A stretch of DNA of 64,000 nt from Azospirillum canadense (GCF_025961225.1 NZ_JAOQNG010000010.1:1044501-1108500), one strand, 5' to 3'. Counted from the stretch's first letter, positions 40,719-49,654 are shown. The notes: generated by a model from the sequence alone, not told the origin. Made by a program: numbers and translations.

Positions 40719-40738
40719 GTATCTGAAGGGAAAGGGAA

Positions 40739-40832
40739 TGGCGGAGGGGATGGGATTCGAACCCACGATAGGAGTTTAAGCTCCTATAACGGTTTAGCAA
40801 ACCGCCGCCTTCAGCCTCTCGGCCACCCCTCC
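40739..40832 (-). tRNA. tRNA-Ser (GCU anticodon), probable attachment site
   Basis: The minus strand folds as a serine tRNA: 7-bp acceptor stem GGAGGGG / CCCCTCC, D arm, anticodon arm CGGTTTGCTAAACCG with GCT in the loop, a long variable arm (AGGAGCTTAAACTCCT), T arm with GGTTCGAATCC and an encoded CCA (plus-strand TGG at 40739-40741). The 3' end faces the integrase, so the crossover core is probably in the 3' half of the gene. The second copy of the core would lie left of the window. Confidence 0.97.
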
Positions 40833-40902
40833 TACCGGGTCGGCGCTTGTGGGCGCCGCTGGCGTTCGTGCGTTCTAACGATCCGGCGGGGGCCTGTCAA
40901 CG

Positions 40903-40974
40903 CTTACGCAGCAAAAAACGCATTTGCTCAAATCTGTGCTTACGCAGCAAAAAACGCATTTGCTCAAATCTGTG
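40903..40974. repeat. Perfect tandem duplication of a 36-bp unit
   Basis: Two identical head-to-tail copies, 40903-40938 and 40939-40974, each with an A-run core (GCAAAAAACGCATTTGCTC). They lie between the tRNA and a small gene. A promoter-like pair (TTGCTC in the second copy, then TATAAA 18 bases on) suggests the unit carries a -35 region. Confidence 0.85.
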
Positions 40975-41066
40975 GAAAATACTTATAAAATTTTATGTAT
41001 TTTTTATCCAGATTGGTCTATGGTGGCACCATAAGCGATGAGAAATCTCCGGAGTAGGAGGACGCC

Positions 41067-41303
41067 ATGGGCCTGTCGCGCCGCTGCACTGAAACGCTGA
41101 TCGATCTGGTCGAGATCAAGCTGAGCTGCCTGGAGGTCACAGACCGCGAGGACCTGAAGGAAAAGGAGCTTCTGATGCGCTGCGTCCAGGAGCTGAACGC
41201 CGAACTGCGCGGCGAAAATGGCGCTCTGGCCGCCTTCGCGGCGCCGAAGCGCCGCGGCCGCCGACCCAAGCACCTGCAGTACCAGGACCTCCACGTCGCG
41301 TGA
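41067..41303 (+). CDS. Conserved small hypothetical protein
   Basis: A 78-residue protein with a strong AGGAGG ribosome site. It begins MGLSRRCTETLIDLVEIKLS, is helical and charged (EDLKEKELLMRCVQELNAEL) and ends with a basic AAPKRRGRRPKH stretch that could touch nucleic acid. The first chromosomal gene after the prophage. No function is known to me. Confidence 0.7.
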   Translation: MGLSRRCTETLIDLVEIKLSCLEVTDREDLKEKELLMRCVQELNAELRGENGALAAFAAPKRRGRRPKHLQYQDLHVA

Positions 41304-41327
41304 CCGGGCAACCGGGCCCCGCCTCCC

Positions 41328-42749
41328 CTACGCCGCCGGACGCACCGCGGCCCCTGCCAAGCCGGCCCCAACAACACCGGCCTCCATCGCACCAGTTGCC
41401 GGCGGCGGCACCGCGCGCGGCAGCCGCAGCGTGAAACGGGTGCCCTGCCCGACTGCGGGCGCCGGTGTCGATTGCACCGACACCGTCCCGCGCAGCACGC
41501 CTGTCACCGTGCTGTGCACGATGTGCAGGCCCAGGCCCGAGCCCCCCTGCCCGCGCTTCGTCGTGAAGAAGGGCTCGAAAATCTTCGGCAGGTTCTCCAG
41601 AGGGACGCCGCAGCCGTCGTCGGCGAAGTCCAGCACCACCCAGTCGTCGCCCTCCGGACACGCGGTGATTCGAATAGTCCCGGCCTCCCCTTCCTGGTAG
41701 GCGTGCAGGACGGCGTTGATGACCAGGTTGGTCAGCACCTGCCCAAGCGCGCCGGGGACGCCGTCCATCGACACACCATCCGGGCACGTCACCTCCACGC
41801 CCAGCCGCGTGCGCTTCAGGCGCGGGCGGAGCGCGAACAGCACCTCGTCGATGGTCGTCTTCAGGTCGAAGACCCGCCGCTCGCCCGATGCCTGGTCCAC
41901 GGCCACCTGCTTGAAGTTCTGCACCAGCGCCGCCGCCCGCCGGATGTTGGCGTCCAGCAGCCCGGCGCATTCCGCCATCGTGTCCAGATAGTCGGCAAGG
42001 CCGGTCTTCTTCAGCGTGCCGCCCGTGAAATGGTCGCGCACGGTCCGCGTCTGCTCGGCGATGTGGGTGGAAGCGGTCAGGCCGATGCCGATGGGCGTGT
42101 TGATCTCGTGCGCCACGCCGGCCACCAGTTGCCCCAGCGACGCCATCGCCTCCGCCTGGACCAGGCTTTCCTGCGCGGCGCGCAACTCGGCCAGCGCGTG
42201 CTCCGCCTCCTCCTTGGCGGCGACCACGGCGGCTTCCGCAGCCTTGCGGTCGGTGATGTCGGTCATGATGCCGAGGTAGCGCACGGCGCGCCCGTCTGCG
42301 TCCCGGATGGCCCGCCCCTTGGCGGCGATCCAGACCCAGCCGCCGTCCTCGCGGCGCATGCGGTAATCATAGACGTAGGTCGTCGTGTCGCCGCGCAGGT
42401 GCGCGCCAATGGTGGCCAGCACGCGCTCGCGGTCGGAGGGGTGCAGCCGCGCCTCCCAGAAGTCGCGGGGCATCGCTGGCGTTTCGGCGAATCCGAGAAG
42501 GCGTGGAAAGCCGTCCGACCACCAGCAGGTGCCGTTCACGACGTCGGCGTCCCAGGCGGCGGCGTTCGTCGCGTCGAACGCCATCTCCAGCCGCTCCGCC
42601 AAGTCGCGGCGGTCGGCGTCGGCTTTGCGCAAAGCGTTCAAGTCATGGGACCGGCCGGAGCGCCACCCGATGACGGCTCCACCGGCCGCCCCCGCAAGGA
42701 TGCCGGCGCACAGAGCCACAAGCGCAACGAACAGCCCGCATTCAATCAT
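41328..42749 (-). CDS. PAS-domain sensor histidine kinase
   Basis: A 473-residue kinase. One N-terminal hydrophobic helix (LFVALVALCAGILAGAAGGA) anchors it to the membrane. A PAS fold follows (about residues 50-165, with YDYRMRREDGGWVWIAAKG and YLGIMTDITDRK at the PAC end), then a coiled coil and the H-box SLGQLVAGVAHEINTPIGIG with the phosphorylated His. The ATP domain has NLVINAVLHAYQEG (N box), DDGCGVP (G1) and GGSGLGLHIV (G2). No response regulator lies next to it, so its partner is elsewhere. Confidence 0.93.
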   Translation of the reverse strand: MIECGLFVALVALCAGILAGAAGGAVIGWRSGRSHDLNALRKADADRRDLAERLEMAFDATNAAAWDADVVNGTCWWSDGFPRLLGFAETPAMPRDFWEARLHPSDRERVLATIGAHLRGDTTTYVYDYRMRREDGGWVWIAAKGRAIRDADGRAVRYLGIMTDITDRKAAEAAVVAAKEEAEHALAELRAAQESLVQAEAMASLGQLVAGVAHEINTPIGIGLTASTHIAEQTRTVRDHFTGGTLKKTGLADYLDTMAECAGLLDANIRRAAALVQNFKQVAVDQASGERRVFDLKTTIDEVLFALRPRLKRTRLGVEVTCPDGVSMDGVPGALGQVLTNLVINAVLHAYQEGEAGTIRITACPEGDDWVVLDFADDGCGVPLENLPKIFEPFFTTKRGQGGSGLGLHIVHSTVTGVLRGTVSVQSTPAPAVGQGTRFTLRLPRAVPPPATGAMEAGVVGAGLAGAAVRPAA

Positions 42750-42883
42750 GAAGCCCCCCGCCGGCCTCCACTGGAGCCCGGCGGGAGAGCAAAATCAATG
42801 ATTATATCGTCGCGTTCCTCCGAAAGGAGGATCGCACCCGGTACTTTCAGGCAAGCCGCCGGTTCAACCCGGCGGCGGCCTGC

Positions 42884-44335
42884 TCAGCCCTTCAGTTTCT
42901 TGGTCAGGATCTCGTTGACCAGAGCCGGGTTGGCCTTGCCCTGGGTGGCCTTCATCACTTGGCCGACGAAGAAGCCGAACAGCTTGTCCTTGCCCGACCG
43001 GAACTCCGCCACCTTGTCGGCGTTGGCGGCCAGGACCGCGTCGATCGACCCCTCGATGGCGCCGGTGTCGGTGACCTGGCGCAGCCCCTTCTTCTCAACG
43101 ATGTCGGCGGCCTTCTCACCGGTTTCGAACATCGCCTCGAACACCTCCTTGGCGATTCGGCCGGAGATGGTGTTGTCGGCGATCAGGTCGATCAGGCCGC
43201 CGAGGTTCTCCGCCGAAACGGGGCTCTCCTCGATTTCCTTGCCGGCCTTGTTCAGGTAGCCGAACAGCTCGCCGGTGACCCAGTTGGCGGCCAGCTTGGG
43301 GTCGCGTCCCTTGGCGACGGACTCGTAGAAATCCGCCCGCGCCTTTTCCGACACCAGCACGTTGGCGTCGTAGGGCGACAGCTTGTAGTCGGCGATGAAG
43401 CGCGCCTTCTTGTCGTCCGGCAGCTCCGGCAGGGTCTTTTTGATGTCCTCGACCCACTCCGGGTCCAGCTCCAGCGGCAGCAGGTCCGGATCGGGGAAGT
43501 AGCGGTAGTCGTGCGCCTCTTCCTTGGAGCGCATGGAGCGGGTCACGAACTTCGTCGTGTCCCACAGACGCGTCTCCTGGTCGATCTTGCCGCCTTCCTC
43601 GATGATCTCGATCTGGCGGCGCGCCTCATACTCGATCGCCTGCATGACGAAGCGGATCGAGTTGACGTTCTTGATCTCGCAGCGCGTGCCGAACGGCTCG
43701 CCCGGCTTGCGCACCGACACGTTGACGTCGCAGCGCATGGAGCCTTCCTCCATGTTGCCGTCGCAGGTGCCAAGGTAGCGCAGGATGGAGCGCAGCTTGC
43801 GCACATAGGCGCCGGCTTCCTCCGCGCTGCGCATGTCCGGCTCCGACACGATCTCCATCAGCGCCACACCCGACCGATTCAGGTCGATGTAGGTCTTGGC
43901 GGGGTGCTGGTCGTGCAGCGACTTGCCGGCGTCCTGCTCCAGATGCAGGCGGGTGACGCCGACCGTGCGGGAGGAGCCGTCCGGCAGGTCCAACACGATC
44001 TCGCCCTTGCCGACGATCGGCTGCTGGAACTGGCTGATCTGATAGCCTTGCGGCAGGTCGGCGTAGAAGTAGTTCTTGCGGTCGAACACCGACTGCAGGT
44101 TGATCTGCGCCTTCAGCCCAAGGCCGGTGCGCACGGCCTGCTCGATGCAATGCTCGTTGATGACGGGCAGCATGCCGGGGAAGGCGGCGTCGACGAAGCT
44201 GACCTGGCTGTTCGGCTCCGCGCCGAACTCGGTCGCGGCGCCGGAGAACAGCTTGGCGTTCGAAATGACCTGGGCGTGGACCTCCAGCCCGATCACGATT
44301 TCCCAATCGCCCGTTTCGCCCTGAATGTACGACAT
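42884..44335 (-). CDS. gatB: Aspartyl/glutamyl-tRNA amidotransferase subunit B
   Basis: A 483-residue protein starting MSYIQGETGDWEIVIGLEVH at 44335; the frame extends upstream but matches nothing. GatB signatures are IGLEVHAQV, KNYFYADLPQGYQISQ and RCDVNVSVRKPGEPFG. The C-terminal helical YqeY-like tail domain ends QVMKATQGKANPALVNEIL. It activates mischarged Glu-tRNA(Gln) or Asp-tRNA(Asn) for amidation by GatA. It follows gatA after 22 bases on the same strand. Confidence 0.98.
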   Translation of the reverse strand: MSYIQGETGDWEIVIGLEVHAQVISNAKLFSGAATEFGAEPNSQVSFVDAAFPGMLPVINEHCIEQAVRTGLGLKAQINLQSVFDRKNYFYADLPQGYQISQFQQPIVGKGEIVLDLPDGSSRTVGVTRLHLEQDAGKSLHDQHPAKTYIDLNRSGVALMEIVSEPDMRSAEEAGAYVRKLRSILRYLGTCDGNMEEGSMRCDVNVSVRKPGEPFGTRCEIKNVNSIRFVMQAIEYEARRQIEIIEEGGKIDQETRLWDTTKFVTRSMRSKEEAHDYRYFPDPDLLPLELDPEWVEDIKKTLPELPDDKKARFIADYKLSPYDANVLVSEKARADFYESVAKGRDPKLAANWVTGELFGYLNKAGKEIEESPVSAENLGGLIDLIADNTISGRIAKEVFEAMFETGEKAADIVEKKGLRQVTDTGAIEGSIDAVLAANADKVAEFRSGKDKLFGFFVGQVMKATQGKANPALVNEILTKKLKG

Positions 44336-44357
44336 CGGTCTGCTCTCTCGATCCGGC

Positions 44358-45842
44358 TCAGGCCATGAACGGCGGGGTGGCGGTGACGGCGGCGGCCTTC
44401 TCGATGACTTGGCCGACGCGCAGCACGGTCTCTTCGTCGAAGGGCCGGCCAAGCAGCTGGAGACCCAGCGGCAGGCCGTCCGACCCGACGCCGGCCGGAA
44501 CCGACATGCCCGGCAGGCCGGCCAACGAGGCCGGCACCGTGAACACGTCGTTCAGGTACATCTGGATCGGGTCGTCCATCTTCTCCCCGATGGCGAAGGC
44601 CGTGCTCGGCGCCGTCGGCGTCAGGATGACGTCGCAGCGCTGGAACGCCTCGTCGAAGTCCCACTTGATGCGCGTGCGCACCTGCCGGGCCTTGTTGTAG
44701 TAGGCGTCGTAATAGCCGGCCGACAGCACGTAGGTGCCGATCAGGATGCGGCGGCGGACCTCCTTGCCGAAGCCGGCGCCGCGCGTGTTCTCGTACAGGT
44801 CCTTCAGGTTGCCGCCCTCGACCCGCAGGCCGAAGCGGACGCCGTCGTACCGCGCGAGGTTCGAGGACGCCTCGGCCGGCGCCACGATGTAGTAGGTCGC
44901 CAACGCGTACTTGGTGTGCGGCAGGCTGATCTCGACCGGCTCCGCGCCGGCGGCCTTCAGCCACTCGATGCCCTGGTCCCAGATCGCGGCGATCTCGGCC
45001 GGCATGCCCTCCACCCGGTATTCCTTCGGAATGCCGACCTTCAGGCCGCGGATGTCGCCGGTCAGCGCAGCGCGGAAATCCGGCACCGGCATGTCGACGG
45101 AGGTGCTGTCCTTCGGGTCGAAGCCGCACATGGAGCGCAGCATGATCGCCGCGTCCTCGACCGTGCGGGTCATCGGCCCGGCTTGGTCCAGCGACGACGC
45201 GAAGGCCACGACGCCCCAGCGGGAGCAGCGCCCGTAGGTCGGCTTGATGCCGACGATGCCGGTGAAGGCGGCGGGCTGGCGGATGGAACCGCCGGTGTCG
45301 GTGCCGGTGGCGCCCAGCGCCGCGCGCGCGGCCACCGCGGCGGCCGAGCCGCCCGAGGAACCGCCGGGCACCAGCTGGCGCGACCAGTTGCCGACCTCGC
45401 CCGGGCTCCACGGGCTGATCACGTTGCCGTGGTGCGAGGTGATGTTGGCGGAGCCCATGGCGAACTCGTCCAGGTTCACCTTGCCCAGCATGACCGCGCC
45501 GTCGCGCCACAGGTTGGACGTGACGGTGGACTCGTACTCCGGCTTGAAGCCGTCCAGGATGTGGCTGGCCGCCGTGGTCAGGACGCCCTTGGTGCAGAAC
45601 AGATCCTTCACCGCGATGGGCAGGCCTTCCATCGGGCCGGCCTCGCCTTTGGCACGGCGGGCGTCGGAGGCCTTGGCCATCTCCAGCGCCTTGTCCGGCG
45701 TCTCGGTGATGAAGGCGTTCAGCGGGCGGATCGTCTCCACCGCCTTGACGTGGGCCTCGGCCAGCTCGACCGCGGTGAAGTCCTTCTTGGCGAGGCCATC
45801 CAGCGCCCCCGCCATGGTCAGATGCGTAAGCTCGGCCATCAC
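44358..45842 (-). CDS. gatA: Aspartyl/glutamyl-tRNA amidotransferase subunit A
   Basis: A 494-residue amidase-family protein. The Ser-cisSer-Lys triad is visible as Lys in PIAVKDLFCTKGV, and the two serines in PGGSSGGSAAAVAAR and GTDTGGSIRQPAAF. It releases ammonia from glutamine and passes it to GatB. Its start overlaps the stop of gatC by four bases, so the order of transcription is gatC-gatA-gatB. Confidence 0.98.
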   Translation of the reverse strand: MMAELTHLTMAGALDGLAKKDFTAVELAEAHVKAVETIRPLNAFITETPDKALEMAKASDARRAKGEAGPMEGLPIAVKDLFCTKGVLTTAASHILDGFKPEYESTVTSNLWRDGAVMLGKVNLDEFAMGSANITSHHGNVISPWSPGEVGNWSRQLVPGGSSGGSAAAVAARAALGATGTDTGGSIRQPAAFTGIVGIKPTYGRCSRWGVVAFASSLDQAGPMTRTVEDAAIMLRSMCGFDPKDSTSVDMPVPDFRAALTGDIRGLKVGIPKEYRVEGMPAEIAAIWDQGIEWLKAAGAEPVEISLPHTKYALATYYIVAPAEASSNLARYDGVRFGLRVEGGNLKDLYENTRGAGFGKEVRRRILIGTYVLSAGYYDAYYNKARQVRTRIKWDFDEAFQRCDVILTPTAPSTAFAIGEKMDDPIQMYLNDVFTVPASLAGLPGMSVPAGVGSDGLPLGLQLLGRPFDEETVLRVGQVIEKAAAVTATPPFMA

Positions 45843-46126
45843 TCGACCACCTTCGGAACGACGTAGAAGCCTTCGGCCGTCTCCGGGCCGTTGGAGAGGA
45901 CGGCGTCGCGGTAGCCGCCGTCCGTGACCTCGTCCTTGCGGCGGCGCAGCTTCTGCGCGGCCACGCTGGTCATCGGCGGCACGTTGCCCGTGTCCACCTC
46001 GTTCAGCTGTTCCACGAAGGTCAGGATTTGGCTCAGCTCACCCGCCAGGTGATCCAGTTCCTCTTCCGGCACCTTGATGCGGGCCAGATGCGCGATCTTG
46101 GCCACGGTGGCCTTGTCGAGCGACAT
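45839..46126 (-). CDS. gatC: Aspartyl/glutamyl-tRNA amidotransferase subunit C
   Basis: A 95-residue protein starting MSLDKATVAKIAHLARIKVP at 46126, the normal GatC length. The KIAHLARI helix and the ILTFVEQLNEVDTGNVPPM segment are the family signature. It wraps around GatA and GatB and stabilises them. The open frame runs further upstream, but the start chosen matches the family. Confidence 0.96.
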   Translation of the reverse strand: MSLDKATVAKIAHLARIKVPEEELDHLAGELSQILTFVEQLNEVDTGNVPPMTSVAAQKLRRRKDEVTDGGYRDAVLSNGPETAEGFYVVPKVVE

Positions 46127-46200
46127 GCCTTCCACTCTCTTCCGAAACGTCTGGAAAAACGGGTTGGAAGCTAACACCCGAAAACTGTCATCGCAATGAT

Positions 46201-46719
46201 TCAGGCGGCCGCCCTGGTCGCTTCCCGGTGCCGACCTTCCCAGACCGCACGGTCCATGCGCAGGGTGAACAGGCCGATGCGCTCGCCCCAGGGGGTGGTG
46301 CGCTCCTCGATGGCGACCGGGACGAAGCCCAGCTTGCCGTACAGCACCAACGCCGGCGTGTTGGTGTTGAAGCAGCGCAGCACCAGCTCCGGCAGGCGGT
46401 GGTGGGCGAAGGCGCGGTCCATCATCACGTGCAGGATGTGCTTCGCCACGCCGGTTCCGCGGGCCGACGGGGCCACGCTGACGTTGCCCAGGCTGGCGCT
46501 CAGCCCCTCGTCGAACGTGGCGAAGTTGGCGTAGCCCACCACCGTGTCGCCCCGCAGGATGACGGTGGGGTCGCGGCGGATGTCCAGCGACTCCCGGATT
46601 TGCTCCGGGGTCAGGGGCCAGTTTGCCCGGGGAAACAGGTAGTAAAGCTCCAGCCGGTCACGCGGAAAGCCGCAGATGTGCGGTATATCGGCGTCGGCCA
46701 GAGCACGGTGGGTAAGCAT
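46201..46719 (-). CDS. GNAT-family N-acetyltransferase
   Basis: A 172-residue acetyltransferase. The acetyl-CoA motif A is VAPSARGTGVAKHILHVMMD; the last part LRCFNTNTPALVLYGKLGFV is the typical motif B with the Tyr-Gly-Lys-Leu-Gly-Phe end. The start (LTHRALADADIPHICGFPRD) suggests a RimI/RimL-like member. The substrate cannot be told. It is divergent from ruvX. Confidence 0.88.
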   Translation of the reverse strand: MLTHRALADADIPHICGFPRDRLELYYLFPRANWPLTPEQIRESLDIRRDPTVILRGDTVVGYANFATFDEGLSASLGNVSVAPSARGTGVAKHILHVMMDRAFAHHRLPELVLRCFNTNTPALVLYGKLGFVPVAIEERTTPWGERIGLFTLRMDRAVWEGRHREATRAAA

Positions 46720-46815
46720 CGCGGTGCTCCGGCTGTTTGCTTAGAAGAATAAGTATCTTCTTTGACAACTCAAGCGATCTTGCCGCAGGGCTGGGCAGCT
46801 TCTATGGTTGGTGAC

Positions 46816-47349
46816 ATGATTCACACGCTTCCCGAACTCGCCGCCCGCCTCGGTCGTGGCCAGCGGCTCCTCGGCCTCGATGTCGGCACCAAGACGGTCG
46901 GCCTGGCCGTCGCCGACCCGAACCTCGTCGTCGCCTCGCCCATCGGCACGCTGCGCCGAACCAAGTTCACCCAGGACGCGCGGGAGCTGTCGAAGACGAT
47001 CCGCGACTACGGGATCGGCGGGCTGGTGATCGGGCTTCCGCTGAACATGGACGGTTCGGAAGGGCCGCGCGCGGAATCCACCCGGGCCTTCGCCAAGAAC
47101 CTGATGGAGCGTCCGGACCTGCTGGGCTGGGAGGCGGAGATCGCCTTCTGGGACGAACGGCTGTCCACCTCCGCCGTGGAGCGTTTCATGATCGGCGAGG
47201 CTGACATGACCCGGAAGCGCCGGGACGAGGTCGTCGACAAGATGGCCGCCGCCTACATCCTGCAAGGCGCGCTCGACGCGCTGGCCCACCAGCGCCGCAT
47301 GGCGCAGGAGGCGATGGAACAGGGCGACGAGGACGGCGGCGATGCCTGA
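46816..47349 (+). CDS. ruvX: RuvX/YqgF, putative pre-16S rRNA nuclease
   Basis: A 177-residue RNase H-fold protein. LLGLDVGTKTVGLAVADPNL holds the first catalytic Asp, GLPLNMDGSEGPRA the family loop, and FWDERLSTSAVERFMI the Glu and the rest of the site; the final Asp is in KRRDEVVDKMAAAYIL. The family trims the 5' end of 16S rRNA in E. coli and was earlier called a Holliday junction resolvase. Another in-frame ATG is at 46804. A strong terminator follows. Confidence 0.95.
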   Translation: MIHTLPELAARLGRGQRLLGLDVGTKTVGLAVADPNLVVASPIGTLRRTKFTQDARELSKTIRDYGIGGLVIGLPLNMDGSEGPRAESTRAFAKNLMERPDLLGWEAEIAFWDERLSTSAVERFMIGEADMTRKRRDEVVDKMAAAYILQGALDALAHQRRMAQEAMEQGDEDGGDA

Positions 47350-47371
47350 CACCGGTGACGCCGGCGCCGAA

Positions 47372-47404
47372 AAACCCTCTCCCGGCAAGGCCGGGAGAGG
47401 GTTT
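47372..47404. terminator. Bidirectional intrinsic terminator between ruvX and the iron permease gene
   Basis: A 15-bp perfect stem (47372-47386 with 47390-47404) around a three-base loop has a T run on its right and an A run on its left, so it can end both convergent transcripts. Confidence 0.95.
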
Positions 47405-47411
47405 TTTTAAT

Positions 47412-48245
47412 TCAGCGCGCGGCGGCGACGCGGCGGCTGTCCGACATCCCGCGGGTCCAGCGGGTCAGCAGCGTGATGGCGGCCACGACGGTGACGTAGA
47501 CGATCAGCTGCAGTTCCGTCGGGCGGTCGGTGTAGCCGACCAGGACGTGCAGCGTGCGCCCGATCATGGTCGTCTCGTCCAGCAGCGCGGAGCTGTCCCA
47601 CAGGATCGTCCCGCCGACGTTGGCGATGCCGGCCTGGGCCAGGAAGGCGACGGCCTGCGACGCCATGCCCGCGGCCAGCAGCGTGATCAGCCAGGTGGTG
47701 ACGCCGAACAGGTGGCGCGTCGGGATTTGCAGCAGGCCGGCGTAGAGCAGCCCGGCGACCACGGCGCCCAGCGCCATGCCCCCGGCTCCGCCGATGGCGA
47801 CCGTGGTGATCCCGCCGTCCTCCGACGCCAGGATGCCGGTCAGGAACAGCACGACCTCCGACCCCTCGCGCAGCACGGCCAGGCCGATGACCAGCGCCAG
47901 CGCGCCGAGCGAGCGGTTGCCCGAGGACACGTCGCGGCCGACCGCGGCCATCTCGCGGGCCAGCTCCTTGCCGTGCTGGGCCATCCACACGTTGTGCCAG
48001 CTGAGCATCAGCACGGCGAGCAGCAGGACGGAGGCATTGAACAGCTCCTGCCCGCTGTCGGCGAACTGGGCGCTGATCACGTCGGCGAAGGCGGCGACCA
48101 GGCAGGAGCCGGCGATGCCGCCGACGATGCCCAGCATGATCCAGCGCGCCCGCCCGGCCACGCCCTGCGTGGCGGCAAGCACGATGCCGATGATGAGACC
48201 GGCTTCGAGCACTTCGCGGAAGACGATGATGAGGCTGGCGAGCAT
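47412..48245 (-). CDS. FTR1-family iron permease
   Basis: A 277-residue membrane protein with about seven helices. The two iron motifs of the FTR1/EfeU family are REVLE at residues 10-14 and REGSE at 126-130. It moves iron across the inner membrane, usually after oxidation or handover by a periplasmic partner. The cupredoxin gene 79 bases upstream on the same strand is that likely partner. Confidence 0.95.
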   Translation of the reverse strand: MLASLIIVFREVLEAGLIIGIVLAATQGVAGRARWIMLGIVGGIAGSCLVAAFADVISAQFADSGQELFNASVLLLAVLMLSWHNVWMAQHGKELAREMAAVGRDVSSGNRSLGALALVIGLAVLREGSEVVLFLTGILASEDGGITTVAIGGAGGMALGAVVAGLLYAGLLQIPTRHLFGVTTWLITLLAAGMASQAVAFLAQAGIANVGGTILWDSSALLDETTMIGRTLHVLVGYTDRPTELQLIVYVTVVAAITLLTRWTRGMSDSRRVAAAR

Positions 48246-48324
48246 CCGGCTCTCCTACGACCGAGCGACGGGGACCTTCTGCGTCGGGACCACCGGCCGC
48301 TGCGGCCGGTGACCGGGCGCGGCG

Positions 48325-48675
48325 TTACTGGGCGATCAGCACTCCCTGGGCGGTGCTCTCGTGGAACTCACCGAAGAAGGTGTAGCGGCCGGGCTCCAGC
48401 GGACCGACGGAGATGCGCGCCTGCTTCTTCGGGCCGATGATCTTCTCGACCTTCAGCGGCTTGCTCTCGAACTCCTCGGAACTGGCGTCCTGGTTGTCCA
48501 CCACCAGGGTCACCTTCTTGCCCGCCGGGACAGTCACCTCGGCCGGCTCGAACTTGTGGTCCTTGATGACGATGGTGACGTCGCCGTCCGCGGCCGAGGC
48601 CGGGGCGGCCGGCACCAGGACGGCCGGCAGGGCCAACAGGACGCAAGCGACGAACGGGACGGCAAGACGACGCAT
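48325..48675 (-). CDS. Periplasmic cupredoxin-like protein, partner of the iron permease
   Basis: A 116-residue protein starting MRRLAVPFVACVLLALPAVL, with a signal peptide cut near residue 29 (ASAAD). The mature part is one cupredoxin fold (VTIVIKDHKFEPAEVTVPAG, EPGRYTFFGEFHESTAQG). His40 and His105 are kept but no Cys ligand is seen, as in the group found next to FTR1 genes, so it is not a blue copper protein. It probably delivers or oxidises iron for the permease. Confidence 0.88.
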   Translation of the reverse strand: MRRLAVPFVACVLLALPAVLVPAAPASAADGDVTIVIKDHKFEPAEVTVPAGKKVTLVVDNQDASSEEFESKPLKVEKIIGPKKQARISVGPLEPGRYTFFGEFHESTAQGVLIAQ

Positions 48676-48801
48676 TCTGGGAGACCTCACGGGGAAAGGT
48701 GCGACTGCTTCTGCAAATCATTCGCACCTTTTGTCGCAGAGGTCAATACCCCCACCGCGATTCCGGAATAAGCCCCACACGCGAAGGGTCTTCCGGTGCG
48801 G

Positions 48802-49260
48802 TCATGTCTCCGTCTTGGAGTGGTTGTCCGGATCGGTGCTGGCGCGGCGCAGCAGGCCGTCGTCCGGCAGGTCGTAGTAGTCTTCCTTGAAGTCGATCCA
48901 GATGTGCCGGTCGGCGCGCAGGCCGGTGGGCTCGTCCAGGCTGCCGGCGGTGACGTCGACGTTCGGGTTGCCTTCCCCTTCCCAGAACAGGCCGGAGCCG
49001 CAGCGCGAGCAGAAGCCCCGCCGCGCCCGGTCGGACGACGCGTACCAGGCCAGCGTGTCCTCCTGAACCACCCGCAACGCGCCGCGCGGGAAGGTGGTGT
49101 ATGCGCCGACGTGGCTGTGCTGCCGCCGGCACTGCCCGCAATGGCAGAAGGAGATCGGGCCCGGCTGCGTCGTGATCTCGTACCGCACGCCGCCGCAGGC
49201 GCAGCCGCCCGTCCACACGCGTTCAACTCCTGCCTTGGCCCCAGCCACCGTCCCAGTCAT
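48802..49260 (-). CDS. GFA/CENP-V-family zinc protein
   Basis: A 152-residue protein starting MTGTVAGAKAGVERVWTGGC at 49260. It has the zinc cysteines of the glutathione-dependent formaldehyde-activating fold: GGCACGG, FCHCGQC and GFCSRCGSGLFW. The name of the family is historical, and for most members the reaction is not known. It lies four bases downstream of the DUF1127 gene and is probably cotranscribed with it. Confidence 0.92.
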   Translation of the reverse strand: MTGTVAGAKAGVERVWTGGCACGGVRYEITTQPGPISFCHCGQCRRQHSHVGAYTTFPRGALRVVQEDTLAWYASSDRARRGFCSRCGSGLFWEGEGNPNVDVTAGSLDEPTGLRADRHIWIDFKEDYYDLPDDGLLRRASTDPDNHSKTET

Positions 49261-49264
49261 CCGT

Positions 49265-49486
49265 TCATCCTTTCCAGAAGGGCTTCTCGGCCTCGTTCTC
49301 CGCGTCGGCGCGCGACAGGCCGATGTCGTGCAACAGATGGTCGGGCAAAGCCTCCAGGGCGAGGCGCTGCCGGCGCCGCTCGTTCCAGGTCGCGACCATG
49401 TCGAACAGGGCCACAACCGACCGACCAACGGAGGCCGCGCTGCGGGTAGAAGCACCAGCGGCAACCGTGTTCATGCTCTGCGTCAT
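49265..49486 (-). CDS. DUF1127-domain protein
   Basis: A 73-residue protein from the ATG at 49486, preceded by GAGGAG. The C-terminal half is the DUF1127 module: ALEALPDHLLHDIGLSRADA. Small DUF1127 proteins in alphaproteobacteria have been linked to RNA turnover, phosphate/carbon responses and motility. It is divergent from a LysR-type gene, with 168 bases between, so that regulator may control it. Confidence 0.88.
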   Translation of the reverse strand: MTQSMNTVAAGASTRSAASVGRSVVALFDMVATWNERRRQRLALEALPDHLLHDIGLSRADAENEAEKPFWKG

Positions 49487-49654
49487 CGTGCATCTCCTCA
49501 TCCGAAGGCGTTTCGTTCGAAGCCTTCGCTCCGGTGTCGAAACTGTGTTCCGTGAAGGGAGAATGGGCCACCCGCTTCTTGCGCACAAACGACGCTTTCT
49601 CATAGTCTGGATAAGGAAAACTAATCCGAAGCCCTCCAGACCCGAAGAGGCGAA

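Larger units (their letters stand above)
1..40738. mobile_element. Lambda/HK97-like siphovirus prophage, left end outside the window
   Basis: A full set of phage modules fills this span: tail tip, tape measure, tail tube, neck, capsid, protease, portal, terminase, lysis, replication, Cro/CI switch, recombination (YqaJ and RecT), excisionase and integrase. The right boundary is set by the integrase ending 20 bases from the 3' end of a tRNA-Ser. The left boundary is not visible because the tail-tip gene is still open at position 1. Late genes are on the minus strand and early-right genes on the plus strand, with the repressor between them. The element is itself invaded by an IS256-family and an IS21-family element. 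Confidence 0.97.

Noticed and set aside
40903..40974. 36-bp repeat as a CRISPR array
   Set aside because: The two units are directly adjacent with no spacer, only two exist, and no cas genes are near.
41472..43259. 595-codon plus-strand open frame
   Set aside because: Antisense of the histidine kinase and the end of gatB; its protein is Arg/Gly/His-rich without recognisable domains.
44325..45866. 513-codon plus-strand open frame
   Set aside because: Antisense of gatA, which has a complete amidase triad.
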